DNA of 64,000 nucleotides from Syngnathus acus (taxonomy: Eukaryota; Chordata; Actinopteri; Syngnathiformes; Syngnathidae): NCBI RefSeq assembly GCF_901709675.1, contig NC_051104.1:3083501-3147500 (forward strand). The letters are read 5' to 3'. Each line of letters starts with the position of its first letter. The first letter of the stretch is position 1. Both the position numbers and the translations under genes were made by a program. Positions 1 through 12,670 of this stretch are shown here, in pieces. Under the pieces are notes generated by a model. That model made no database searches and was not told the origin of the DNA. It saw only the letters and a program-made list of their open reading frames with translations.

Positions 1-124
1 TCGATTATTATCTGTGACGGGCCCTCGCACCACGTCGTCGACACTGAGCGGGCAGACGAGCTCTTTGTTTTACTCTTCAAGAAAAGTAGACACGAGTGTG
101 AAGTCAATTTGATGTCAACATGTA

Positions 125-534
125 CCGTATTTTCCGGACTATAAGGCGCACCTAAAAACCTAAAATTTTCTCTAAAGCCGACAGTGCGCCTTATAGTCCG
201 GTGCGCCTTTTATATGAACCAAATTCCTAAATTTAAACTGGCCCGAAGCATTGTGTCATGAAATCAATCATAAGTGGCCCGCTGAAGACTGAATCATGAA
301 TCAAAAAGGCTATGGCTAATTTTTTTGTGATTATAAAGTAATTTGTTGCATCTGAAGTTGAAATAAAAAAGATAAAATGGAGAATGATTTGATTTGGATT
401 AAAAATCTGACATGATGCATTAATGGTGCGCCTTATAGTCCGGTGCGCCTTATATAAGGACAAAGTTTTAAAATGGGCCATTCATTGAAGGTGCGCCTTA
501 TAGTCCGGAGCGCCTTATAGTCCGGAAAATACGG
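125..534 (+). mobile_element. Foldback MITE, long form, copy 1 (410 bp)
   Basis: The terminal inverted repeats begin CCGTATTTTCCGGACTAT and are flanked by TA on both sides (123-124, 535-536). Just inside the ends, the motif GCGCCTTATAGTCCGG recurs in both orientations, so each end is made of nested palindromic units. The interior is AT-rich and non-coding, so the element is non-autonomous. The TA target suggests mobilisation by a Tc1/mariner-like transposase, but no transposase is in the window. The orientation given is set by the interior sequence relative to other copies. Confidence 0.85.
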
Positions 535-536
535 TA

Positions 537-2561
537 CCTCTCTCACCAACTTCGCTAAAGAAAAAAAAAAACATGAATGAATGGAGCAAGTTGTCTTTAT
601 TCCTTGCAAGAAAGAGGAGCGCTTGTATAGAGAAGGACAAACATGTCAGCTGCCATCTGTTGTCTACTAAAACAGCAAAGTGCCTCGTGATTGCAAACAT
701 ACAATTGTTGACAGTTACTTGGAATGGAGACTGCCACCTGCTTTTAAAAAAAAAACATTTTACTAGCCCATCACTATCGGCAGGCAGCTCTTGTAGTTTT
801 CCCTGACGGTAATTTTGCAAGCTAAAAAAGACCTGACAATAGCTTGGACTAAAGAGTGCAAGAAAACCTTGACTAATGAGCCACATGCTGCTTCAGCAAG
901 ACTCAAGTGATCACATAGAGCAGCCTGCGCATTATGTAGAAGACAATCTTGAATATTTACCATCGTGTAAAGTCTTGAGTGTGACCACAGCTGCAAATAT
1001 TACGTGTCAATTCGTGTTGGCCTCGTGATGGATCATCCCGGGGGTTGGCGGCAGGCGCGGAAAAGACACGGCCTTAAAACCACGGCCGTGCAGTAATTCA
1101 AACCTCTGCATTAGCTAATGATGTTTGACAAGCTGCGCGGTAAGATTCACTTTATTTCATTCTCTGACACACCTCCCCCCCCTCCCCTCCCAGCCTTGCT
1201 TTAATCTGGGAACATTATGCCTGTAACGTAGGCAACATATTTCACCTTGAGAGAGGCGTCATCAAACGCAGGAAAATGAAATTTCACAAGATGGACGATT
1301 TGGGCTCGCAAACCAGCTCGGTGTCGCATACCTTAACGCGGGGGGAAAATGAGATGAGGGATATCGACGGCGGGTGAGTGATGGCGGCGAGGCGGCCTAT
1401 AGACAATCTGTCCCGCTGTGTAATATGTGCGCAAATGATAATGTTAAAGGTTATTGTCACGCTTGGCTGCAAATACGACGCGGCTGGCTGATCATGGAGT
1501 CAAGGTGTCAGAAGATGGTGGCATTCTCCCAAAGCTAAAAGCCCTTCTGTGCCGTTCCCAGCGCGCCAAGCAAGAAAAAAAAAGGATGCCCCAGTTATCT
1601 CCGTAATCAGACTGCTGAATCCCACAATTTTCTTTCAACCTTGAAAGACGCGTTTGTCTTCTGGCATTTTTTTTAGCATTGGGATTTGATATTACCGCCT
1701 TGCATAGCGGGTGCAAACATTGCTCTAATTCCTTATGGGACCACTAATCAAGCTCCAAACAGGGGAAATGGACACCAATGTATTTGTCAAAATCCCACGG
1801 AACACAGACGAGGACGTGTAATTACACAGCGACAATGTAGCTTTTTGCGTGACCTTACGTTGGGGTGATGAATGGCGTCGGTCGCGTCAGTGACATGAAA
1901 GCGCCGTGCCGTCAATGTTTGCGGACAACCGCAAGCCAGTGTATAATTAATCATGCAACATACGGCTGGCGCTGCTTTTAATTAAATAGGGGAAAAAAAT
2001 GTGGTTTTGTTCCTGTCCTACGGCACAGGAGCGAGAACCGGACCGAGCGACGGCGCCTGGCATCCATCATCTCAAACTTTGCTTTTGTGAGGCGACCGCT
2101 TTGAACTTTATCAATGCGAAAATGGGAGATTATTTCGTTAGCAAAAACATTTCTTGCTGCATTCATGAGGTTTTTTCTCCACACTGGCAATTTTCATCAA
2201 ATAATCAAAGCGCAGAAAATGTCAGCCAAAGACGTTTTCCGGCACGCTATTGATTCTTTTGAGGGTCCATTTGTTTCTTTCCGAAAACACAAATGAGCAC
2301 AGAATTTAGTCGATTGTTATGAAGCCTTGCCTCTTCAACAAGAATTGGACTGCCCTGAATGGACTTAAATAATTCTTTTCCTGAATCAAAACGGAAATAA
2401 AGACTTTCAAAACAAAGACTTTGTACTTGCAGAAATAAAAAAATGAAAAAAATAACCGAACAAGCGAACGAACGAACAAACGAAAAAACAAAAAATGAAT
2501 GAACAAAAATATATACTAATATATTACATATAAATATTAAAAAAAAGATATATAAAATAGA
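537..2561. other. Intergenic, no gene recognised
   Basis: Apparently unique sequence. A C-rich tract lies at about 1173-1191. No coding pattern is seen on either strand. Confidence 0.6.
2456..2505. repeat. Imperfect GAAC/AAAC simple repeat
   Basis: gcgaacgaacgaacaaacg and surrounding A-rich sequence. Confidence 0.7.
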
Positions 2562-2563
2562 TA

Positions 2564-2850
2564 CCTATTTTTCGGACTATAAGTCGCACTGGAGTATAAG
2601 TCGCACCAGCCATAAAATGCACAATAAAGGGAACAAAAACATATATATGTAAGTCACACCAGAGTATAAGTCGCACTTTTGGGCGAAATGTATTTGACAA
2701 AATCCAACACCAAGAACAGACATGAACCAGCAACAACAGTCTAAACGATACGATATGCTAACGTGACATAAACACCAACGAGGAGCAGAGAACGGGTCGC
2801 ACCGGCACCCAAACTATGAAAAAAGGTGCGACTTATACTACTAAATACGG
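2564..2850. mobile_element. Foldback MITE, GTCGC class, copy 2 (287 bp)
   Basis: This copy belongs to a related class whose ends read TTTTCGGACTATAAGTCGCA. TA flanks it at 2562-2563 and 2851-2852. The motif AGTATAAGTCGCAC recurs inside. The right terminus is damaged (actactaaatacgg) and the left has CCTATTTTTCGG, so this looks like an older copy. Confidence 0.75.
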
Positions 2851-2852
2851 TA

Positions 2853-4088
2853 AATGTTTTTGTAGAAAGAGAAACTCGGTGCGTTGCCCCTCTCTGACGA
2901 CCGTAAACCACTCCAGTATGGAGAGGCCGTTAAATCCATCGATTTGATCCCGTCAGCGCTACGCCTTTCGGCATGGCGGAGAGTCAACTCATCTCACGGA
3001 GATGATCACTCATGTCAAAGTGCTCCGACGAGGGCAGCCAGCTTTCCTGGAAGAGGCGAGAAGGCTCCCGGCCGCGTTGTAGGTTAAGTTACCCGGCCGA
3101 GGGGCTTAATTGCATCAAGCTCTGTAGTGTTTTTCACCTCGCGAGCGTGACACCTGTCTGAGCGGCGAGCCGGCCGGCAGCTGCGGGAACAGACGGCCTC
3201 GGTATGAAGAGAAAGTACGAGCTCCTCGCTTGGGTGACCCTCCAAACCTTGAGGCAAATTATTTACAATCAAAGCGCCGTGTCGTATCTGCTTAACATTC
3301 CGAGCAGAGCGTTGGACGGTGCTGAATGTCAGCCGGAAAGACGTTGGGCTCTGACGGGAAGAGCATCCGGTAAAGATGCTGGCAGGATACGTGCTGCGAG
3401 AGAAAAGTGAGCGCAAGGCAGCTGCTGTAAGCGTCTCTCGGGGAATTACGAGATGCCAGAATTAAATGTCTTGACTTTTCTTGTCAGGAAGCAACAAATG
3501 CGGCTTCTTTTTTTTTATTTTTAAACACAAGCAAACAGAATGAACATCAACCTTGAAGAAGTTTGCTTATCAGACATGCATCTGAGGACCGACGCCTATG
3601 CGAGCATGAAAAGCCCCTCCGGCGAACGTCGTGTTATTTGCTTCATTCACTAAACCCTCACATCCGAGCTTCATGCATATATTAATAACGCCGAGATATA
3701 CGCGGAGAGATGGAGGGGCCAGACTGGAGTGATAGCGTGTTCCTTTCAGCCAAACAAGCCGAGCGGCACGGAAACCAGTCCCACGATAACGGAAAGATTG
3801 ATGAACCCGACGGGCTCGGAAGCTGCCGGTCCGTGCCCTTGTGACTCCAATCGCCCAAAAGCAAACATGCCGTGCGCGCTCGCACTGGGGACGGAATCTG
3901 TTACTGTGGAGTCGTGCAAGTTCCTCGGGCGAGAGCGCTGCCGGGATTCAAATGAACGGGATGTGAAGATGTGGAGATTATAATGAACATTGTGGATAGT
4001 GCAAGGCTTTAGGCGGAGAATTAGGCTGTAATAGCTTGCATTGTGTTTAGGATCGGGTGAGTTCAAAACGTACTGTAGTAAATTAAAC
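2853..4088. other. Intergenic, no gene recognised
   Basis: Mixed-composition unique sequence with a moderately GC-rich part at about 2880-3420. The open frames here are short and resemble no known family. Confidence 0.6.
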
Positions 4089-4090
4089 TA

Positions 4091-4377
4091 CCGTATTTTC
4101 CGCACTATAAGGCGCACCTAAAAACCTCCAATTTTCTCAAAAGCCGACAGTGCGCCTTATAATCCGGTGCGCCTTATATATGGACCAATATTGAGCCATT
4201 ACGGCAGGCGTGTCCAAATATATGGACTTATATATGGACAAAGTTTTAAAATGGGCCATTCATTGAAGGTGCGCCTTATAATCCGGTGCGCCTTATATAT
4301 GGACAAAGTTTTAAAATGGGCCATTCACTGAAGGCGCGCCTTATAATCCGGTGCGCCTTATAGTGCGGAAAATATGG
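4091..4377 (+). mobile_element. Foldback MITE, CGCACT class, copy 3 (287 bp)
   Basis: The ends read CCGTATTTTCCGCACTATAA, with C in place of the G of copy 1. TA flanks it at 4089-4090 and 4378-4379. The block holding ttttaaaatgggccattca is present twice, an internal duplication. A short remnant of the hAT-like segment seen in copies 4 and 9 (ggcaggcgtgtccaaa) is near 4203. A ~150-bp tandem array starts just to the right. Confidence 0.85.
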
Positions 4378-4458
4378 TATGTAGTTTCTGGAGAAATTGA
4401 GTGTGAAGGCGAAGAAGCTGAATAAATACTTGGGGAATGTTATAGAATAATGTCTGTA

Positions 4459-5070
4459 GTTGTAACGGGTTGAATCGGTCAAGTAATGTCGGAATTAGAA
4501 TGGAAAAACAAAATTTTGTAAAATTTGGTGTGAATTTTAAAGTTGAAAATTTTGAATTTTTGGTAAGTGGGAAGTTTTGGAATGGGTAGGCATAAGATGA
4601 AGAGTTAAAAGTTGGAACGGGTTAAATCAGTCAAAAAAATGTAGAAATTAGAAGGAAAAAACGAAATGTTATCAAATTTGGCGTGAATTTTCAAGTTAAA
4701 AATTTTGAATTTTTTAATTATGGGAAGTTTTGGGCATAAGGTGAACAGTTTAAAGTTGGAACAGGTTGAATCGGTTGAAAATGTAGAAATTAGAAGGGAC
4801 AAACGAAATTTTGCAGAATTTTCGTAAATTTTAAAAGTGAAAATGTGAATTTTTTTAATTATGGGAAGTTTTGGAATAGGTAGGCAGAAAATGAACAATT
4901 TAAAGTTGGAACGGGTTGAATCGGTTGAAAAATGAAGATATTTAAAGGGAAAATGGAATTTTTGCAAAATTTTGCAAAAACTGTGAAAATGTAAATTTTT
5001 TTTACACGTTGCAATCTCGGGAATGTTGAAAATCCCCCCAATGTGATTTGAATGAGCTGAATCATGTAAA
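4459..5070. repeat. Tandem array of about 150-bp units, four copies
   Basis: The unit marker gttggaacgggttgaatc recurs with changes at 4459, 4611, 4755 and 4905 (spacings 152, 144 and 150). Each is followed by an AT-rich block with gtagaaattagaagg and gggaagttttgg. The last unit decays after about 5020. Long open frames across it are low-complexity by-products. Confidence 0.8.
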
Positions 5071-7106
5071 TTTCAAACTGGAACAATGTAAATGTAAAAT
5101 ATTGAATGTGCCATTAAAAATGAATGGGGAAATTTTGCCAGAAATGTGCCTTCGTCTTCACACTAATAATCAAAAGAATTCCTATTTCCATCTTTTATAT
5201 TGATTTCACTGTCAAAGATGCTTTCAAAAAATATTTCAGTTAAAAAAAAAAAAAAATCCTCATGAAAATAAATCGATGAGTTCCGTAGGCTCCGTTTGTC
5301 TCCTCTTACATTTAAAATGAAAAGAGCTGTATTAATTCCATTTAAGGCTTGCTAGTGGTTAGTACAATAAGCGTTTCAAAAACAAAGTGCTCCAATCACA
5401 ATAAGTGCGTGACGATAAATGGTTTGAATAAAGCCCAACATGAACAATGCACACGGGTCGATTAGTAATTTCAGCATTTTTGTGTGCCCATGTAAGCTCA
5501 AACCTGACGATTATTATTTTTCTAAATAGAAAAAGATGGATAAACAAACATAAAATATCACAGAATGGGAAATGAATATTGATTGATTCAATGATTCACT
5601 AGCTTCTGGCTGGATTGAGTAATTGTTTGTGAAAATTGGACAAAATGTTCAAATGGAGTCATTGTCGGTGAGCACAAATAATTCATTCACTTGATTGGTG
5701 TGAGACAGCAGCATGATTATTGTATTCTTCGACTGTCGATAATAAAAACTGGTAACTTTTTACTGGATAGGGGTTTTGTTTCGGGTCGAGCGGCACTACG
5801 ATAAATAAATAAGATGCCTGCTCGAGTTATTAGCGTAATACGGATAGCTATTGTGCGTCAATCTGCTCTCATTAACCGCCCCGCCTGCCATGGCTGGCCT
5901 CGCAACACTTCGCCTCTCCACAATAAAGTGACCAATTGCGAGGACAAATAGGACTTCTCTGCTCATCCGACTAGAATGTTACGACAGATGGTGAGAAGGG
6001 CCGGCGGCGCGTGACCCGGCATACTGATGCACGGCTAACAAGCGATGGCGTCGCAGAGAAGGCGGCGGCGGCGCCTCGGCACCACCGAGCACGGTCTGAT
6101 TATTACATTTGCTAATTTGCCGGTACGGCTTACATCCCGCTCACATCTGGCTGCAATCAAGGATGGGTGGCACACGTGAAATGCAATAACGGCATGTTAG
6201 GGTTTCAGTGGGATCTCATTTCATGCAAGGCCACTCGGCAAATTGTTGCACGAGCAATCGCAATCAGCAAAGTGCTTTTATCCCTTTGACGGACACGAGC
6301 TGCCACAAAGGTCCTTGCATAAAAATCCGAGTTGGACTCCATGCCGTATCGTTGAAAATAGCATGCTGTCTTTTTTTTTTGTACTTTGAAAAGCTTTCAC
6401 AATGTCCCCAATCTCTGAGCCGTGTCATTATTTTCCAATAACCAAGCAAAATCATTTCACAGTTGGCTTAAATGTGTAATTATGACAGTGAGGCTCACGT
6501 GAGGTACACTTATCTGCACTTAGGAATGTCACACAGCTCTTCACATACTCGTTGACACTTATATATTTTCAGCATAATGATTTGATTGTAAGATCGTAGA
6601 TCCACTGAAAATGAATCAATACATGGATTTATTGATAAATAAGCCTCAAACTCAACTGAAGATGTGTCACGATGTAAAACAGAAAGGCTTAGCGTTAGGT
6701 CCATCGATTCTTCAAACATCTGCTGCGAAACAGTCTGAGCCCACTTTTACTTGATTTGCAAGCTGGAATCAAAAACGACCTTGTCGTTGTAAAGATGAAC
6801 CAAAATAAACAAATAAATGTGGCAGAACAGGAAGCGACACATTTCACCCAGGGTGCCCTTTGCTTTTGCTGCCATGAAAAGCGTGACAAGTTGGCCGTGC
6901 GACAACGTGCCTCGTGTCCCCTCTGCCACTTCCACTCCGTGACATAAGGCCTGTAATCAAATCGGAGACGCCGCGTCGTCACCGGGACGATACGGACACT
7001 CGCAAGGACGGAAAATTCTTTGGCTCAATGAGCTAGCCAGACAATACGTAAAAAAAGTAGCAAGAGTTCTTCTGTTTGAAGCAAAATGATTATTGTCAGG
7101 TCAACC
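5071..7106. other. Intergenic, nothing recognised
   Basis: AT-rich at the left and GC-rich around 5870-6090. No gene or repeat identified. Confidence 0.6.
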
Positions 7107-7108
7107 TA

Positions 7109-7350
7109 CCGTATTTTCCGCACTATAAGGCGCACCGGATTATAAGGCGCACCTTCAATGAATGGCCCATTTTAAAACTTTGTCCATATATAAGATATAT
7201 ACATTTGGTCCGCGGGCCGGACTTTGGACACGCCTGCTGTAGTGGCTCAATATTGGTCCATATATAAGGCGCACCTAATTATAAGGCGCACTGTCGGCTT
7301 TTGAGAAAATTGGAGGTTTTTAGGTGTGCCTTATAGTGCGGAAAATACGG
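7109..7350 (-). mobile_element. Foldback MITE, CGCACT class, copy 4 (242 bp)
   Basis: TA flanks it at 7107-7108 and 7351-7352. It is inverted relative to copy 3. Its middle contains the palindrome-like ccgcgggccgga followed by ctttggacacgcctgctg (about 7210-7240), which matches the end of fish hAT elements read backwards. This is a chimeric interior. Confidence 0.85.
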
Positions 7351-7352
7351 TA

Positions 7353-10300
7353 AATATATTTCATCCAAAAAGTCACTCCATTCCATTTTTGTTAACATTG
7401 GTGCGCCTCGAGGGGGGGTGGGGTCAGTCCACCTCTGAGGCGATATCGCGCTCCGATCAGCACATCGCGTACGACAATCAGTACGGCGAAATGAAAAGCG
7501 CCGCCAGGCAAACAAAGTCCATTAATGCACGAAGCGGCACTCAATAAGACAGAGATGTCAGAAAACATCGATTGAGAAGCGCTTTGCTTTCTCTTTTTTA
7601 ATGATGCCTCGGCCAGGTGCTGGTGAAAGATTGATTTTATTAGAGGGGAAAATCATTTCAAGCGTAATTGAATGAAAAACAATTGATTACTGACTATAGG
7701 GACGCTGATGGAAATGTTTATCTCTCCAAAGGAAAAGGCCGCGGCGTCATTTGAAACTAAAGCTGATCCATGAAAGAAGCTAAATGAATGCGCTTAACCA
7801 TTCTTTCCATAAATATTCTAATCTTGTCTATTCCAATATTCCGTCTGTTTTCTTCACTGCTTATCCTCACATTCGGGATGCAGGTAAGCTGGAGTTTATA
7901 CCAGATGACTTCAATGTAGCTAACATGAAATCTGAAGAAGCCGGAGTAACTGGAGAAAAGCCAAGCTCACAAATTCAAAAGCCGATCTCCTAACTGTGAG
8001 GTCGAAATAAGATGGGAAAGGTAGAAATGTTTGCTCGAGACTCCAAGATTGGAATTCCTGCGAGACATAACGGAAGTTAGACGCAACCCCCAAAGCTCAG
8101 ATCCACTTGTCCAGAGTGCTTCTTCCAGTTGAAATAAAATGACAAAGTGCTTCTTGTTGTGATACCAAGCGTCATGTGATTGGCGGCAGATTTTGTCTCG
8201 CGTCGTGATGCCAAAGAACCAAGGAACAAAACGACCCGTCCTTGCACTGGAACGACTCGCCGGTCCACCGGGCCACCTTGTCGCCGGCGATTAGACTGAA
8301 GTGAGACACGCAATTACAAAGACAGGTGGCCGCTTGATCTCGTTACGCCAAGTGCGACGGGATGAGCGCTGTCATGAGCCGCGGCCCATCTCGCCGTCTC
8401 CGGATAAGACCAACGGCACTTTGCTGTGTTTATTCCCAAAACGGAAAACTCATTTCCTGCTCATTTAATGTGCCATTGGAGAGTTTGGGCTCAGATATTA
8501 GGAGGTCTTCACGAGTTCACCGAATAGGAAGTTTATTCTAACCCACTTTGAGGTACGTGCAAACCTCGCTGATTATTGAACTGCGTGAACGTTCACCCTC
8601 TGAAAAACCGTAATAAAAAAGGCAGGTGCTACACATCAGCGATTTTGCAGTTCTTTGCAAACAAACTTTCAAGGTGATTGTGACCGTTTGTTTCAGTTCC
8701 AGCAGCCTTTTAAATTTCCGTCTTTGCCGCTAAATGCCGCATTTATGTTCCAAGTCTTTATGCCGTCTAAGGAAGGTGCTTTTCCTGCCGAAAACAACTT
8801 CCTGCTGCAGCTAAAGACGTTGCGAGACAAAAATACACATCAGAAGCAAAAAAAATGGGCACGGGCGAGACTGACTGAAGATTTGATGATAATTATCGTC
8901 GGGTTCATCTGCTCTGCCGAGCGCTTTCACATGCTAACATCCATTGATTCGGTATTAATCTCTTCATGTTGCTTAAAGCCGCCTCCAAATGCGTCAATGG
9001 CCATTGAGCCTTTTTTTCCCGATACAGACTCATCCGTTGCAGAGGAGACGGCACGGCGCGTCAGGCTAATTTGACAAGGCGACGGCGTCAGTCATCACAA
9101 CCTGCCATCGCCATTGACGAGATACGCCGTGTCGCAATGTCAAAGGGAAGCGGAATCGACTAGGGAAAGGGTAAATGATGTTTGCTTGACAGAGCTACAC
9201 TTGGGGGACCGTCATTCTATTCTGTGACACCCCGGCCATCATTAAAGCTCCACCCCCTGTGTTTTTTGAAGGAATAATGTATCTTGGCCATCCTACTCAC
9301 AGAGGAGATAGCGTCTCGGCGGACCAATTAGGAGGCTAATTCGTGGCTTGCTTCTTTCTGGGGAGGCAGCTCACAGATCGCTTGACCTCTGACTCCGCTT
9401 GGCTGCATTGAAAAGAAAAGCTTGTCGGCAAACAATGCCGCATTGATGGCCGAGCCAAGTGTGCAGCTCACCTTAAAGTCTTTCATTTGGTTGTAATAAA
9501 ATTTGTAATCACCATTTCTACTAAAAAAAAAAAAGTTATTCACGGTCATTTCTGTGATCTCTCCATAACTACTTAATTCTAATTTTGATTCCTCTATTGC
9601 AGATCTTATCTAGCACAGATGTGCTCTTCTTGTTGCATCATTCATGAGCTCGCCCAAGAGGGCGTGGTTTCTGCTGTTCTCCTGTGATTGATTTCATTTT
9701 TATTTTTTTATTCGTCTTGCAATTGCCATGTGACCGACATACAACTGCATTAATTAGCATTTCAAACACATAGCCCGCAACCTGCTGTGTCGATCTGCAT
9801 CTCATTAGCGCTCACCGTAGCAAAAACACAACATTCGGAAATTCCTTCATTAACATAGGTACGGTTCTTGTTGACAATGTTTCTCCACTGTTTTTTATTT
9901 TATAAGTCGATGTTGATGGAATTTCCATGCGCTTTTATCACCGTTTCCCAAAGGGACTTGTGTCAGCAGGAGATTCAGTTGGTTAAGATTAGAAATTCAT
10001 TCTCATATTGTACCTACGTTACCTTTACTGTTCTCAAGGTTCGTGAGAGGTCAGGTCATGTTTACGATGAGCAAGAAACGACGTGGTGCAAACTGATTTT
10101 TCAAGGTCAAAATGTAAAAACATCAGAATTCTCTGCTATTTTTCATCGCATAGCTATTGTGATGTCACGAAGCCAATGCTGGCATCTCGACGTAGCGTGC
10201 TCGCAAATGCCCATTTTAGGCGGCCACTCGTGTTTTCTAGCCGTCAAACTGCATCGCCACGGCGTTTGTGTGTTTAATCTGTGTGCGGTGCTGCTTTGCT

Positions 10301-10566
10301 GACAATCCCCAACTGCTCCCACCTGATTCAGTGCCAAGAAAAGTGGTCCGATTACCAAATGGATCCCAGGAACGCCACTAGCCGCACTCGTTATCACCGC
10401 AGGGTTTACAAATGACTCTTTTGCCTATTTGAGCTGGTTGGCAGTCCGTCACCATTCAGCTCCTTTATGTTATGCTGCTGCCTTTGTCATTCAACTTCAG
10501 ACTTCATAGTTATATTTAAATTGTATTTGTGTAAAACATGGCCCAGATGAATTTTGTGCGAGCGTT
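7353..10566. other. Intergenic, only a degraded SINE piece
   Basis: Apart from the fragment at 7840-7920, the sequence looks unique. The 139- and 144-codon open frames at 8655 and 9868 lack recognisable domains. Confidence 0.55.
7840..7920 (-). mobile_element. Degraded SINE tail fragment
   Basis: The sequence ttcttcactgcttatcctc and then gctggagtttataccagatg, acttcaatgtagc matches, with many changes, the tail region of the SINE family (ttttctgaaccgcttag and ctggagcctatcccagccg). Confidence 0.4.
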
Positions 10567-10568
10567 TA

Positions 10569-10972
10569 CCGTATCTTCCGGACTATAAGGCACACCTAAA
10601 AACCTAAATGTTTCTCAAAAATGCGCCTTATAGTCCGGTGCGCCTTATATATGGACCAAAATCCTAAATTTAAACTGGCCCGAAGCATTGTGTCATGAAA
10701 TCAATCATAAGTGGCCCGCTGAAGACTATGAATCATGAATCAAAAATACTATGATCATTATTTTGTGATTATAAAGTAATTTGTTGTGTCTGAAGTTGAA
10801 ATAAAAAAGATAAAATGGAGAATGATTTGATTTGGATTAAAAATCTGACATGATGCATTAATGGTGCGCCTTATAGTCCAGGGGGCCTTATATAAGGACA
10901 GCGTTTTAAAATGGGCCATTCAGTGAAGGTGCGCCTTATAGTCCGGTGCGCCTTATAGTCCGGAAAATACGG
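10569..10972 (+). mobile_element. Foldback MITE, long form, copy 5 (404 bp)
   Basis: TA flanks it at 10567-10568 and 10973-10974. Interior and orientation match copy 1. The left end has CCGTATCTTCC and an internal unit has cagggggcc in place of ccggtgcgcc, both point changes. Confidence 0.85.
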
Positions 10973-11389
10973 TACTCTTTTTTGAGGTGAAATGTATTTT
11001 GCCCTCGTTGATTGACGCATGCTAGCTAGCTAATGATGTTAGCTAATTTGATATATCTTACCGCAAAAATACAAACTGATTCAGGTCAACATTTAATTGA
11101 TTTATTGAAAGAACAGAAAGAGAAATAAATGGTAAGAAGCAAATTCAGAAATCACACCGAGATTAGCCGGTTAACAGTCAGGCAACTCTTGATCGCTGAC
11201 ACCCACGTCACTCACCCGACCAAGCTGTACAGCCAAAAAGGAATAAGAGCAGCACAAGGGGGTACAAAAACAAAACCTGTACATTTGTGGAAAAGGGGTT
11301 AAAGAATGCTTTTGCTTGGTTACTGTGGAAGTCGCCGAGTCGTCCACACAAATACCCAACACTGAGAAACGCACCAGGGGTGGGGTTAT

Positions 11390-11405
11390 GGGGGGGGGGG
11401 GGGGG
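11390..11405. repeat. G16 tract with neighbouring G runs
   Basis: Sixteen consecutive G, preceded by aggggtggggttat. The stretch could form a G-quadruplex and is also a likely sequencing-error site. Confidence 0.85.
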
Positions 11406-12299
11406 TGATGTTCAGCAAAGCAGATAAGAGATGGATTAGAGGAAACATCTGTTTATGAAATGAGACAGCTGCCTTCACAAACTTTACGACTCATCATAGC
11501 AGCTTTCATCATCCGCGGATTCACGAGCAAATCAAATTGTTTGGTTTCCCCCACCAGGCCCGAGGGAGGTGGAGACCATTTTCCTGCAATAAATACTCAG
11601 TAAAAGACTTTCAGCGGGGTTTTTCCCTCGAGCGTCTATGTGGCTGTCTGGCCGCGGTAAGGAAAGTATTTCGTTAAACGAGTAAGCCACCTTTACTCCT
11701 GAAAGGACCAAGTGATGAACACGTTTGGGTCACTGATAAATGTTCTTGCACTGAATGTGGTTTGAAGGCATGTCACAAATGTATTATTGTAGCAAAATAA
11801 AGCCAGTGTGGAGTTTTTGAACCCTTTTACCACATCGCTTTTTGATGAAATGAATGGTCGGGTTTCAGTGTAAGATATTCAGCAAGTGACCTCTAATTTG
11901 GAGGCACCACGATCCTTCCACGTTGTACAAATTGGCCAGCTTCCCAAAATGTAAATGTAGTGCAGTCTGTCCCACGAAGGGACCAAGACGAACAATGAGC
12001 GCATGCTAATGAAGGCATCATTAGCGTGCGCGCAGCTACTAGAAAATAGCAAATATTTACTCCTCACGGAGCTCCATCATGGAGACAGTTATGACCCATT
12101 TTGGCGTGACGCTGACGAGTAGGACGACCCAGCAGTGATAATGATAACAAGGCAAAAAAGACACGTGAGCCAAGGTCCCCGCAATGTGTCTTGATGTAGT
12201 CAAATAAAATCAACTCAAACAAGAGTCAGACTGCATAATTTCAAGAAAATTACCATACACTGTTTGTGTAAAGTAGGTTATGGATGAGACAAGGCAAGT

Positions 12300-12670
12300 C
12301 ATCCACTGGGTAGTAATGCAAATTAGGCTTTTAAAACACAGGTTGGGACTGCAAAGTTGAGTTTCAAGTTAGTATTAGGTTTCAAAGTAGGCTTTCAAGC
12401 CTGCCTTAGGTTTACATAGCGGTGTAGGCTTAGAAATTAAACTTTTTAAACAGAGGCAGGGTGGTCAAATTGGGTTTATGATTTACAATTGGGCTCTCGA
12501 GAATGGGTTTGGGTCTAAGTAGCCCGCTTTAGGGTTTTGAACCGGTCACCTGGTTTACAAAGTGGCAGCATTCCAAACAAGGCTTGGAAGCTACAATTCC
12601 ATGCCAGGGTTCGAATTTGAATAACAGGATGAGGGCGTCGAGACGAGTTTGGGGTTTCAAAGTACCCCGT
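12300..12670. repeat. Degenerate short tandem-like repeats (ggtttcaaagt type)
   Basis: Related short phrases such as aggtttcaaagtaggctt, aggtttacatagcggtg and ggggtttcaaagtacccc recur at irregular spacing. It resembles a decayed minisatellite, and the period is not clean. Confidence 0.35.

Noticed and set aside
4605-5086. Minus-strand open frames with repeated FSTDSTCSNFKLF-like phrases
   Set aside because: The repetition comes from the ~150-bp tandem array, not from a protein repeat.
8655-9074. 139-codon open frame
   Set aside because: No domain, no splice or promoter context, and composition like the surrounding noncoding DNA.
9868-10302. 144-codon open frame
   Set aside because: No family resemblance. 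It is of a length expected by chance in 64 kb and has no gene context.
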